From DASVVT01 sp036386415 (GTDB taxonomy: Bacteria; Acidobacteriota; Blastocatellia; Pyrinomonadales; Pyrinomonadaceae): 38,135 nt of DNA. The DNA lies in NCBI GenBank assembly GCA_036386415.1, contig DASVVT010000002.1:1-38135 (forward strand), in the 5' to 3' direction. The translations under genes and the position numbers were made by a program. The notes below the pieces were generated by a model. That model saw nothing but the letters and a program-made list of their open reading frames with translations, searched no databases and was not told the DNA's origin. Below, one piece after another: positions 18,167 to 25,469 of this stretch; the first letter of the stretch is position 1; the number at the start of each line of letters is the position of its first letter.

Positions 18167-18682
18167 ATGTCTCAGATGAATGAAAAAGGGAGCGAACGCG
18201 GCGAGCCGCAGGATTTCGTCGTCTTTCGTCTCGACACAGAATACTTCGCTTTTGACGTGGCCGAAGTGGCCGAAGTGTTTCCTTACGACGAGCCTGTGAG
18301 GATGCCGCGTGCGCCGAAGTTTCTGGTCGGCCTCGTGGACGTGCGAGGCGTGATGCTGCCCATAGTAGACCTGCGACTGCGCGCAGAGCTAAACGGGGAT
18401 GCGCGCCCGCGCCACATCCTCGCCGTGAGATTAGCAGACCGCTTTCTCGGCGCGGCTGTCGATGAAGTGTGTGAAGTCTACACGGCGGACGAACAACAGG
18501 TCGGCGACATCGCATCGCTCGCAGACCGCATCGACCCGCAGTTCGTGCGCCGCGCACTGCGCTGGGGGCAGCGCATCGTCCCCGTCATGGATGCGGCGAA
18601 ACTGCTCACGACCGCTGAAACCCTGCGGCTCAAACGCCTGCGCTCACCGCGTAGAAGGCGTGGCGAAAAAGGCGGAGGGTAA
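18167..18682 (+). CDS. CheW-like domain protein
   Basis: A 171-residue protein with one CheW-like domain (about residues 16-150: FVVFRLDTEYFAFDVAEVAEV, FLVGLVDVRGVMLPIVDLR, ILAVRLADRFLGAAVDEV) and a strongly basic tail (RLKRLRSPRRRRGEKGG). CheW adapters couple chemoreceptors to the CheA kinase. No chemoreceptor, CheA or flagellar gene is nearby, so this could be an orphan adapter or part of a gliding or type IV pilus pathway encoded elsewhere. It starts nine bases after the mutL stop and is probably co-transcribed with it. ATG 18167 lacks a strong ribosome-binding site; ATG 18176 is an alternative start. Confidence 0.87.
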   Translation: MSQMNEKGSERGEPQDFVVFRLDTEYFAFDVAEVAEVFPYDEPVRMPRAPKFLVGLVDVRGVMLPIVDLRLRAELNGDARPRHILAVRLADRFLGAAVDEVCEVYTADEQQVGDIASLADRIDPQFVRRALRWGQRIVPVMDAAKLLTTAETLRLKRLRSPRRRRGEKGGG

Positions 18683-18684
18683 TT

Positions 18685-18762
18685 ATGAAGAAGAGGCTGA
18701 AAGATTTGAAAGAGGTCAAAACTGAAAGATCGCCACAGCTTAAACTCTCGGCCAAAGAGTAG
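18685..18762 (+). CDS. Possible 25-residue basic peptide coupled to CheW-like gene
   Basis: ATG 18685 lies two bases after the CheW-like stop, and GGCGGAGGG directly precedes it at good spacing, so re-initiation is plausible. The product (MKKRLKDLKEVKTERSPQLK and five more residues) is 25 residues, mostly Lys, Glu and Leu, without a membrane segment. Lysine-rich short peptides of this type occur in some peptide-tailoring systems, but no maturase lies nearby. It may be a chance frame; the placement and ribosome-binding site are the only support. Confidence 0.35.
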   Translation: MKKRLKDLKEVKTERSPQLKLSAKE

Positions 18763-18825
18763 CTAAGGCGAACACAGGAGTTTGATAAATGAAAGGAGCA
18801 ATTAATTGCATGGGCTGAAAAAAAA

Positions 18826-19212
18826 CTACTTTAAATCCATATGCTTTATGGGCACTAACCGATTTCCGAGCGTATCGACGCCAGCCTGACTCTGCTCGAG
18901 CACAATATATCCTAGCAAAGGTTCGTAAATCCCATCTTCCGGCTTCATCTCGACAAACAGCACCTCGTTGAAGACAGGTCTAAAACCTTCGATCTGTAGA
19001 CGAACAGGGCCGCGAATTTCACCCTCAACCGTCTCCTGAGTAGCGGTTTCGAGGGAAATCGTATCTACAACCTCTAAATCTCCAAGCCGGTCTTTCCAGG
19101 CATTCGGCAGCACCATGAATGACGCGCCAGTATCGACTAGCGCATCACACCTCAAATTTTTAGTTGGCTCGGAAATGTTAGTGATTGTCACTGAAGCAAC
19201 AATTCTGCCCAT
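18826..19212 (-). CDS. Retropepsin-like (clan AA) aspartic protease domain protein
   Basis: A 128-residue protein with ALVDTGASFMVLP near the N-terminus (Asp27-Thr-Gly-Ala), the catalytic motif of single-domain retropepsin-like aspartic proteases. PLLGYIVLEQSQAGVD near the C-terminus matches the second conserved part of the fold. Such proteins act as dimers; their bacterial substrates are generally unknown. The open frame continues upstream to 19365, but AAGGAG just before ATG 19215/19212 marks the true start; 19212 has the better spacing. No signal peptide is present, so it is cytoplasmic. It lies about 80 bases downstream of the HAD gene, on the same strand. Confidence 0.82.
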   Translation of the reverse strand: MGRIVASVTITNISEPTKNLRCDALVDTGASFMVLPNAWKDRLGDLEVVDTISLETATQETVEGEIRGPVRLQIEGFRPVFNEVLFVEMKPEDGIYEPLLGYIVLEQSQAGVDTLGNRLVPIKHMDLK

Positions 19213-19292
19213 CATTATTCTCCTTATAACGTCACGAGCTAAATATACACTGAAGCGACAGAAAGCGCAGACTCTATACTTCGCACTGTTTC

Positions 19293-20015
19293 TTATAGTC
19301 CATCGAAAACACTCATTACCATCTCTGTATCTGAAAGGTCTGGCAGCAGCGCGTCCGGGCGACATGCGCGCAGGTCGGACGCTGTGTAGAGGCGTCCCGT
19401 GGCGACGCCGACGGCGCGCGTGCCGAAGTGGCGTGCGCAGGCGATGTCGTTGGGTGTGTCGCCGATGACTATGAATTGTGAAGGCTGAAGATCGAGGTCG
19501 AGGTGACGATTGATACGCGCGAGGGCGAGCGCGGGCAGGTCGCGGCGGTCATGCGAATCGTCGCCGAACGCACCCGGCAGTTGAAAGAATTCCGAGAGAC
19601 CAACCGTGCGCATCTTCAAATGCGCGGCGGGTTCTATGTTGCCTGTCAGGAGGGCGTTGTGGTAGCGAGGATGGCTTTGCGTCGCTTCCAGGACCTCACG
19701 CACTCCGGGCAGCAGGTAGAAGGACTGATCGCCGCTTTTAATCGCCCGCTCCATCTCCACAATGTAACGCGTGCGCAAATCACCGACACGCGCGCGCACC
19801 TGTTCGTGCGTGAATCCTTCGTCGCGCAGGGCTTCGAGCACGATCTGCAAGTCCGTCATGCCGGAGACAGACATCTCTGCCAGGCGGCCAGCCGTGCCGA
19901 AGACGCCTTCGAGTACAGGCGCAGTGTAGCTCTTGTATGAATCGACGCGCGCCGAACGCATCAGCGTGCCGTCAATGTCCCATAAGAGGATGCGCAAATC
20001 CGTTGGTGTGACCAT
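19293..20015 (-). CDS. HAD-superfamily hydrolase (phosphoglycolate phosphatase-like)
   Basis: A 240-residue haloacid dehalogenase-type phosphatase. LLWDIDGTL holds motif I (Asp13 nucleophile, Asp15 acid/base), ALLTGN is motif II, and VIGDTPNDI is motif IV. An alpha-helical cap follows motif I (about 25-95), the subclass-I arrangement of PGP/Gph-like enzymes. The substrate cannot be read from sequence; phosphoglycolate or another small phosphate ester is typical. The start is uncertain: the frame is open to 20054, with ATGs at 20027 and 20015. I chose 20015 so that motif I sits near the N-terminus as usual. It lies 54 bases after accB. Confidence 0.88.
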   Translation of the reverse strand: MVTPTDLRILLWDIDGTLMRSARVDSYKSYTAPVLEGVFGTAGRLAEMSVSGMTDLQIVLEALRDEGFTHEQVRARVGDLRTRYIVEMERAIKSGDQSFYLLPGVREVLEATQSHPRYHNALLTGNIEPAAHLKMRTVGLSEFFQLPGAFGDDSHDRRDLPALALARINRHLDLDLQPSQFIVIGDTPNDIACARHFGTRAVGVATGRLYTASDLRACRPDALLPDLSDTEMVMSVFDGL

Positions 20016-20068
20016 GTGCTCATTCATCCGTCCACTCATTCGCTCAATGAACAAATGAGAACACGGGT

Positions 20069-20578
20069 TTATTCCACGACGATCAACACGTCGCCCGCGT
20101 TGACAGTCGCGCCGACCTCCGCGTGTATCTTCGTAACCGTTCCCGCCTTGGGAGACTTCAGCTCGTTCTGCATCTTCATCGCCTCGACGACGACCAGCCC
20201 GTCGCCCGCTTCGACCTGCGCGCCCGCAGCGACGAGCACGCGCACGAGCTTCCCGGGCATCGGTGCGATGATCTCAACCGACCCTTCAGCCGCAGATGTG
20301 CCCGTCGCCTCAGTGGCGCTCAAGCGTTTCGGGTCAGCCAGCGAAACGGCATAAACCTGGCCGGAGACCTGCACGCTGAAAGGGGCGCGCGCCGCGCCGC
20401 CGCGATCCACGCGACACTCGTACACGCGTTCATCGACGATCAGTAGATAAATGCCCGCGCCCATCTCCCGCGCTTCAAGCTCGTACACGCGTTCGTCAAT
20501 GGCTGCGTTGAGACGCATCCCATCGCGCTGGACGTTCAACTCGTACGACTCGCCCGCAATGTTGGCTGTCAGTTTCAT
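20069..20578 (-). CDS. accB: Biotin carboxyl carrier protein of acyl-CoA carboxylase
   Basis: A 169-residue biotinyl protein. The C-terminal biotinyl domain (about 98-169) contains VVEAMKMQNE with Lys135 as the predicted biotinylated residue and IIAPMPGKLVRV at its start. The N-terminal part (1-90) is beta-rich with no recognised fold. Biotin-borne carboxylate would be made by AccC encoded just upstream and passed to a carboxyltransferase not present here. In this layout (carboxylase subunit then carrier) the enzyme may serve acetyl-, propionyl- or another acyl-CoA. The frame is open to 20650, but MKLTANIAGESYEL from ATG 20578 is the natural N-terminus. It is separated from accC by about 150 bases with no gene. 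Confidence 0.9.
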   Translation of the reverse strand: MKLTANIAGESYELNVQRDGMRLNAAIDERVYELEAREMGAGIYLLIVDERVYECRVDRGGAARAPFSVQVSGQVYAVSLADPKRLSATEATGTSAAEGSVEIIAPMPGKLVRVLVAAGAQVEAGDGLVVVEAMKMQNELKSPKAGTVTKIHAEVGATVNAGDVLIVVE

Positions 20579-20730
20579 GTGGCCTGGACAAAGGGATTCA
20601 AGGTTATGGATTTGAGATAGTCGAAACAGCTTTGATTTCAGAATCTCCAATTACAGAGAGCGAATCGGGAGCACCATTCGTCTCGTCCACGTTATCCCAA
20701 ACCCGTACATTGAGATCTGAAATCTGCCAT

Positions 20731-22275
20731 TTAAGTTCTGCGATGTAAAGCGGCGCGTCCCGCAAGCCGCCACTGGCTTTGCTCAGGTTGAATGATCTGA
20801 GGGCCGGAAGAAGATTCCTTCTGCGCGCGTGAATAATCGAGCGCGGCGGCCAGAATCGCCATATCGCGCTGCCGCACAGCCTCGTCCTCCAGCCCTTTTG
20901 AACTCGCCTGCCCGGAAGACCGAGCGGCGCGGCGCTGGTTGAAGCGGGCTATGAAAGAGGTGTCGAGACGGCCTTCGATGAATTCCGCGTCGCGCACGAT
21001 CTGGCGGAAGAAGGGAAGCGTCGTCTTAATGCCGCCGACCGTGTATTCGTCCAGGGCGCGCCGCAGGCGATCAATCGCCTCGCCGCGCGTGCGTCCCCAG
21101 ACGGCGAGCTTGGAGATCATCGGGTCGTAGTAGATGGAGACCTCCGCGCCGACTTCGACGCCGCTGTCATCGCGCACGCCAGGGCCCGCTGGCCTGCGTA
21201 GCGAATGGATGCGTCCGGGCGCGGGAAGGAAATTGCTTTCGGGGTCTTCTGCGTAAACGCGGCACTCTATGGCATGACCGCTCCACCGGACATCCCTTTG
21301 ATTGAAAGAGAGCGGCGAGCCATCGGCCACCGTCATCTGCTCGCGCACGAGGTCAAAGCCTGTGACGAGCTCCGTGACCGGATGCTCGACCTGAAGGCGC
21401 GTGTTCATCTCAAGAAAATAGAAGTCGCGCGTCGCATCTGAGACCAGAAATTCAACTGTGCCCGCGCCCGTATAGCCGACCGCGCGCGCGACCGTGATGG
21501 CCGCCTCGCCCATGCGCTGGCGCAAGCCCGCATCGTTAATGGGCGAAGGGCATTCTTCGATCACCTTCTGGTGACGGCGCTGGATGGAGCATTCGCGCTC
21601 GCCAAGGTGTACGAAGTTGCCGTGTGTGTCCGCAAAGACCTGAATCTCTATGTGGCGCGGGCGCTCAATAGCCTTTTCGAGATAGACCTGCGGGTCGCCG
21701 AAGGCGGAAGCCGCTTCCGCTTGCGCGCCCTCGAAAGCCGAGCGTAGCTCGTCTGCGCTTGCGACCAGCCGCATGCCTTTGCCGCCGCCGCCAGCCGCCG
21801 CCTTGAGCATGACCGGAAAGCCGAAGCGCACGGCGGTCGCTAGCGCCTCCTCATAAGAGGCAAGCGGCGTGGTTGTTCCAGGCACGACCGCGACCCCGGC
21901 GTCGATTGCCACACGGCGCGCACTCATCTTAGAGCCCATCAATTGCATCGCTTCGGCTGACGGGCCTATAAACCTGAGTCCGGCGTCCGCCACCGCGCGA
22001 GCGAAATCGGCATTCTCGGCAAGGAAGCCGTAACCGGGATGGATGGCTTCAGCGCCGCTGCGACGTGCCGCCTCGATGAGCCGGTCAATACGTAGATAGC
22101 TCTCGATTGAAGGGGCAGGGCCAATCGCGTAAGCCTCGTCGGCGAGACGCACATGGAGCGCGCCCGCATCCGCTTCCGAGTAGACGGCAACCGGCGAGAC
22201 AGAAAGATCGCGGCACGCGCGTATGATGCGGATGGCAATCTCTCCGCGATTGGCAATCAGGATTTTATGGAACAT
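20731..22275 (-). CDS. accC: Biotin carboxylase subunit (acyl-CoA carboxylase)
   Basis: A 514-residue ATP-grasp enzyme that carboxylates biotin with bicarbonate and ATP. KILIANRGEIAIRIIRACR starts the biotin carboxylase N-terminal domain. AAAGGGGKGMR is the glycine-rich ATP loop. ERECSIQRRHQKVIEE and EMNTRLQVEHPVTE hold the active-site residues, and AIECRVYAEDP the C-terminal domain. About 60 residues beyond the usual 450 form a Ser/Gln-rich tail (from about 455) seen in acyl-CoA carboxylase alpha subunits whose biotin domain has been split off, here encoded as the separate accB. ATG 22275 follows a heptamer repeat with no Shine-Dalgarno (TTCTTTT before ATG). Confidence 0.94.
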   Translation of the reverse strand: MFHKILIANRGEIAIRIIRACRDLSVSPVAVYSEADAGALHVRLADEAYAIGPAPSIESYLRIDRLIEAARRSGAEAIHPGYGFLAENADFARAVADAGLRFIGPSAEAMQLMGSKMSARRVAIDAGVAVVPGTTTPLASYEEALATAVRFGFPVMLKAAAGGGGKGMRLVASADELRSAFEGAQAEAASAFGDPQVYLEKAIERPRHIEIQVFADTHGNFVHLGERECSIQRRHQKVIEECPSPINDAGLRQRMGEAAITVARAVGYTGAGTVEFLVSDATRDFYFLEMNTRLQVEHPVTELVTGFDLVREQMTVADGSPLSFNQRDVRWSGHAIECRVYAEDPESNFLPAPGRIHSLRRPAGPGVRDDSGVEVGAEVSIYYDPMISKLAVWGRTRGEAIDRLRRALDEYTVGGIKTTLPFFRQIVRDAEFIEGRLDTSFIARFNQRRAARSSGQASSKGLEDEAVRQRDMAILAAALDYSRAQKESSSGPQIIQPEQSQWRLAGRAALHRRT

Positions 22276-22278
22276 AAA

Positions 22279-22412
22279 AGAAGTAGACAGTAGTCAGTAG
22301 TCAGTAGAAAGAAAGCAGAGTGACGGCTTACGCGGCCTACTATGATTTAGAAGCTCAGCATCAACCAACAGGCCGGATTTTCTGTCCTACTGACTTCTGT
22401 CTCCTGTCTACT
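22279..22412. repeat. Heptamer-arm hairpin element, GTAGACA type (second copy)
   Basis: Left arm about 22279-22310 and right arm about 22387-22412 are built of GTAGACA/GTAGTCA units, with several mismatches on the right. The central segment resembles that of the copy at 29265-29408: both contain GAGTG, then a TACTAT block, GCTCAG, and GCATCAACC or CATCAACC in the same order. The element fills the gap between the small unknown gene (stop 22418) and the accC start (22275), on the same transcript if they are co-transcribed. Confidence 0.85.
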
Positions 22413-22417
22413 GTTTT

Positions 22418-22717
22418 TCAAACCACTACAGAATTTGTCGGCTGATGCGGGTCGTAGCGCACTGTGACGCGTGCGCCGGGCGCGTAGTCGGACTGGCGGC
22501 GACGCTGCGCGTGATTGAGCGTTTGGGACGACTCGTAATCAACGCCCGTAATGTTGTAGCTGTAGAAAATATGTGTGATGCAGCCCGCGTCGTCGCTGGT
22601 CACGTCGAAGACCATGCCCTCTGCGATGCGCCCGTTGAGGAGCAGGCGCGCGCGCCGCATGACCTCGCCGTCCTCCTCCTCCTCTTTTTTTCGCCGGAAA
22701 CGATCTAAGAGCGCCAT
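22418..22717 (-). CDS. Small protein, possibly DUF3592-like
   Basis: A 99-residue protein without signal peptide or clear membrane span. After a highly charged start (FRRKKEEEEDGEVMRRARLLL) comes a beta-rich segment (GRIAEGMVFDVTSDDAGCITHIFYS) and an end that resembles DUF3592-type domains (ARVTVRYDPHQPTNSVV). That similarity is by eye and tentative. It begins about 20 bases after the stop of the zinc-ribbon membrane protein and is probably in the same operon. Function unknown. Confidence 0.68.
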   Translation of the reverse strand: MALLDRFRRKKEEEEDGEVMRRARLLLNGRIAEGMVFDVTSDDAGCITHIFYSYNITGVDYESSQTLNHAQRRRQSDYAPGARVTVRYDPHQPTNSVVV

Positions 22718-22736
22718 GACAGGGGAGCCTCTTTAA

Positions 22737-23657
22737 CTAGGGCGCGCTCCCATTAACCGAGGCGGAGGCGGGTGAAGCTGGCCGGGCTATCTGGGCTGGC
22801 CTGACGATCATGCCGTCGCGAATCATCCAGTCGTCGTCCGTGCCCATGATCTTGTCTTCGCCTGCGAGGCGCAGCTCATAGTTGGTGAACGTCACACCTT
22901 CGTCGGGAATATCGTCCGCTGCGCTCGCAGTGAGCGAGACGCGGCGAAGCGCTGTCCCGCGCGGCTTGCGCGATTTGGGTTCGGGCAGACGCGCCTGGAC
23001 AGACCATGATTTATAACTGTTCGAAGTGACGCCCGTGAGCGCGGCGGCGATTGACCCGTCGGGGTCTGGAAGGCGCTCCGTATCGCGCAGGTCGTCAAGG
23101 CTCGCAGGCAAGGTCCCATAGCGGGCGCGGTACTCCAGTTGAGCCCTCGCTATCGTGTAGAGCTGTGCGCGGTAGGTGGCCTCTATGCCGCGCTGGCGTC
23201 GGCGAAGGCGCTCTGGAATGGTCACGCCGATGGAGGTCGTGATCAAGATGAAGACTAAAGCGGAGGTGATGAGTCCGCCGTAGGCTAGATACGCTCCCAT
23301 GAAGCGTGAGGGCTCGCGGCGAAGGCTGGCGCAGATGCGCGCTCCCATCCAGATGGCAAGCATGGTCAAAGGCAAAGCCAGCCACTTCAGACGCCACGCT
23401 GCCGATTCGGCGGCAGCCACTATTGATCCCTTGCTCAGAGAAAATGTCGGAAGCTCTAACAGGGCGGAAACCATGCCGACGAGAAACATGATGAGCAAAA
23501 GAGCGCCCACCGCGCCGACAAAGAGCGCGCGTCCATAAGAGGGCAGTTCGTGTTCCGGGCGTGCGAGCGGCTCGCCGACGGCGCGCGCTCCGCACCGGGC
23601 GCAGCCGACACGCAAGTCGCCTTCGAATTTAGAACCGCAACAGGGGCAGATAATCAA
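22737..23657 (-). CDS. Zinc-ribbon membrane protein with pilin-like C-terminal region
   Basis: A 306-residue protein. Residues 4-22 have two CxxC pairs (Cys4, Cys7, Cys19, Cys22), a zinc ribbon. About three hydrophobic segments follow (near 44-66, 94-112 and 122-146: GALLLIMFLVGMVSALL, WLALPLTMLAIWMGA, LITSALVFILITTSIGV). After the third span, IEATYRAQLYTIARAQLEYRARYGTLPASLDDL resembles the region after the anchor helix of type II pseudopilins, which often count residues in the same way. The last 60 residues are Ala/Pro rich. The role is unknown; the pilin-like likeness is inferred from pattern only. It is the first gene of a likely two-gene unit with the next small protein. Confidence 0.75.
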   Translation of the reverse strand: MIICPCCGSKFEGDLRVGCARCGARAVGEPLARPEHELPSYGRALFVGAVGALLLIMFLVGMVSALLELPTFSLSKGSIVAAAESAAWRLKWLALPLTMLAIWMGARICASLRREPSRFMGAYLAYGGLITSALVFILITTSIGVTIPERLRRRQRGIEATYRAQLYTIARAQLEYRARYGTLPASLDDLRDTERLPDPDGSIAAALTGVTSNSYKSWSVQARLPEPKSRKPRGTALRRVSLTASAADDIPDEGVTFTNYELRLAGEDKIMGTDDDWMIRDGMIVRPAQIARPASPASASVNGSAP

Positions 23658-23734
23658 TTTCGTTTACCTCGAACACTGAATGAGAGAGCGTCCATTTCTT
23701 GCAAGCCTTGCGGCGGCGGCGCGCGCGAAGTCCG

Positions 23735-24451
23735 TTAGCGCACAAGTCCCGGCTCGGGCTGGCGTTCCGGCCCGGCATTAGATGCTTTGTTGCCACTTTC
23801 GGCTGCCGCTGCCTCCTGCGCCCGGGCGACATCTGCTTTATTAACCTCGCGCCACGTGTGATACATGCGATGCGCGAATGTCCAGTATGAGCCGATGGCG
23901 AGAATCCAGAGGATGGCGGGCATCCTGTTCGCAAACGGGTTCTGCGAGCCCGGATGCGTCGAGAGCGCGCCGATAATGAGCAGCACGACGCGTTCGGGAC
24001 GCCGCAGGAAACCGACATCGCACTTGGGTATCAAACTCTCCGCGCGCGCGCTCGTGTAACTGACCATCACAGAGCCCATCATCGCCGCGCCAGCCAGAAA
24101 GACGTTGAGCGTGGAATGGTACTCAGTATCCCGCGCGTAGAAGACCATCAGCCCGACAAAGACGACCATGTCCGAAAGACGATCCAGCGAGGAGTCCAGA
24201 AAGCCGCCGAAGCGCGTCACGCGACCCGACAGCCGCGCCACCTGCCCGTCGAGCATATCGAAGAGATTGGCGACGATGAGGATGATGCCCGCCCAGAAGA
24301 AATGGCCGAAGCCAAAGAGCATCCCGCATCCGACGTTGATCGCAACCCCCGTCACCGTCAGAAAATTCGGATTGATGCGACCCATCGCCAGCCCGCGCAC
24401 CATCGCATTGATGATCCGCTGTGCGCCACGCCCGATACTCGCCCCGAACAC
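23735..24451 (-). CDS. CDP-alcohol phosphatidyltransferase family membrane enzyme
   Basis: A 238-residue integral membrane enzyme that should transfer a phosphatidyl group from CDP-diacylglycerol to an alcohol. The signature is complete: DMLDGQVARLSGRVTR followed by GGFLDSSLD gives the D-x2-DG-x2-AR-x8-G-x3-D-x3-D pattern. About five to six hydrophobic segments surround it, and a polar Ala/Glu/Pro tail follows (from about 210). The acceptor (glycerol-3-phosphate, inositol phosphate or another) cannot be decided from these motifs. The start is GTG 24451, with AAGGAC about 11 bases upstream. Gene order places it alone between greA and the zinc-ribbon gene, all on the minus strand. Confidence 0.88.
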   Translation of the reverse strand: MFGASIGRGAQRIINAMVRGLAMGRINPNFLTVTGVAINVGCGMLFGFGHFFWAGIILIVANLFDMLDGQVARLSGRVTRFGGFLDSSLDRLSDMVVFVGLMVFYARDTEYHSTLNVFLAGAAMMGSVMVSYTSARAESLIPKCDVGFLRRPERVVLLIIGALSTHPGSQNPFANRMPAILWILAIGSYWTFAHRMYHTWREVNKADVARAQEAAAAESGNKASNAGPERQPEPGLVR

Positions 24452-24578
24452 CTTTGAAAGTCCTTCCCCTCTACTCCTGCCACACGGCGTCCGCTACTCT
24501 GCGCCACGCCGCCATCCGCCAACCTCACAAACAGCGCATCATAGAAACGCCCTCAAGGCTTGTCAAGGAAGAAAAACA

Positions 24579-24642
24579 GTGATGAGTACTGAGTACTGAG
24601 TTTTAAGATAGCCGCTTCTACTCAGTACTCAGTACTCATCAC
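24579..24642 (-). terminator. 22-bp heptamer hairpin acting as greA terminator
   Basis: Arms 24579-24600 and 24621-24642 are perfect reverse complements of GAGTACT units, with a 20-base loop. On the minus strand the hairpin directly follows the greA coding end and is followed by CACTGTTTTTCTTCC, so it has the form of a Rho-independent terminator. The greA stop codon (24639-24641) lies inside the right arm; the last codons of greA (Ser-Thr-Glu-stop) read through repeat sequence. Confidence 0.8.
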
Positions 24643-25130
24643 TCAGTACTATCTTCCTCTTCCGTCCTATCGTGAAGGGTCATCAGTCGCCTGATCTCAA
24701 AGTTGCGCGCGCCAGCGGGGGTACGCACGACCACCTCGTCGCCCTCCTCTTTGCCCATCAGACTGCGCCCGACGGGCGAAGTGGTCGAGATCAAGCCGCT
24801 CTGCGGGTCGCTCTCTTCCGGCGTCACCAGTCGATAGGTCACCTCTTCATCGCGCTCGGCGTCGTAGAGGACGAGCGTCGAGCCATAGGCCGCCTTGTCG
24901 CGCGGCACTTTTGAGATGTCTATCGAGGCGACCTCACGCAGGCGTTGTCTGAGCTGGCTGATGCGCGCCTTGACCATCTCCTGACGGTCGAGCGCGGCGC
25001 GATACTCTGCATTCTCCCGGAGGTCGCCGAACTCCAGCGCACGCTTGATCTCTTTCGGCAGATGGACACGCAGCTCCGTATCCAGTTCGTCTAATTCCGC
25101 TTCAAGGCGGTGTCGGATGTCCTGCGTCAA
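24639..25130 (-). CDS. greA: Transcription elongation factor GreA/GreB family
   Basis: A 163-residue Gre factor: an N-terminal coiled coil (1-75), then the FKBP-like C-terminal domain. GDLRENAEYRAALDRQ (about 35-50) is the tip that enters the RNA polymerase channel and carries the acidic residues for transcript cleavage. SPVGRSLMGKEEGDEVVV is the C-terminal domain core. It rescues backtracked polymerase. The N-terminus is shorter than in Escherichia coli GreA. The start appears to be TTG 25130 with GTGAGAAG upstream, and no better start is visible. The coding end is fused with the heptamer repeat described at 24579-24642. Transcription diverges from the response regulator gene. Confidence 0.9.
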   Translation of the reverse strand: MTQDIRHRLEAELDELDTELRVHLPKEIKRALEFGDLRENAEYRAALDRQEMVKARISQLRQRLREVASIDISKVPRDKAAYGSTLVLYDAERDEEVTYRLVTPEESDPQSGLISTTSPVGRSLMGKEEGDEVVVRTPAGARNFEIRRLMTLHDRTEEEDSTE

Positions 25131-25469
25131 TGTCGCTTCTCACTTTGGCTGGCGCTTTAGAAAAACGGGTGTCAGGTGACGGGTGCCGGTTTAAAGACTT
25201 GTTTGACCCTCGCCCGATGCACGCGCCACCTGACGACCTATTCTAAGCTACTATCTCTCTAAAAAAAACTCTAAAGGGACGAGGTGCGGACTGGCCTGGT
25301 AATTGCTTTGAGCCGCTTTAGCTGTGTCTTGTGCGTCTGATTTCGGTTCGCCGCCCCGCGAATCCGAAGCACGTATTTCTCGTGGAAATACCTCACCGCT
25401 CATAGACAGCCAGCGATGGGGGAGGTGCGCCGCGCTCTCTTAATCAAAACGGCGCAAGCGGAAGGATAA
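25131..25469. other. Divergent intergenic region with degenerate heptamer hairpin
   Basis: About 340 bases between the greA start and the response-regulator start. At about 25169-25190 the sequence reads GGTGTCA, GGTGACG, GGTGCCG, a 7-base-period tract. CACCTGAC at 25227-25234 is the reverse complement of GTCAGGTG at 25171-25178, so another heptamer-arm hairpin is present in degraded form. An A-run (25260-25269) follows. Both promoters must lie here but I could not place them. Confidence 0.55.
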
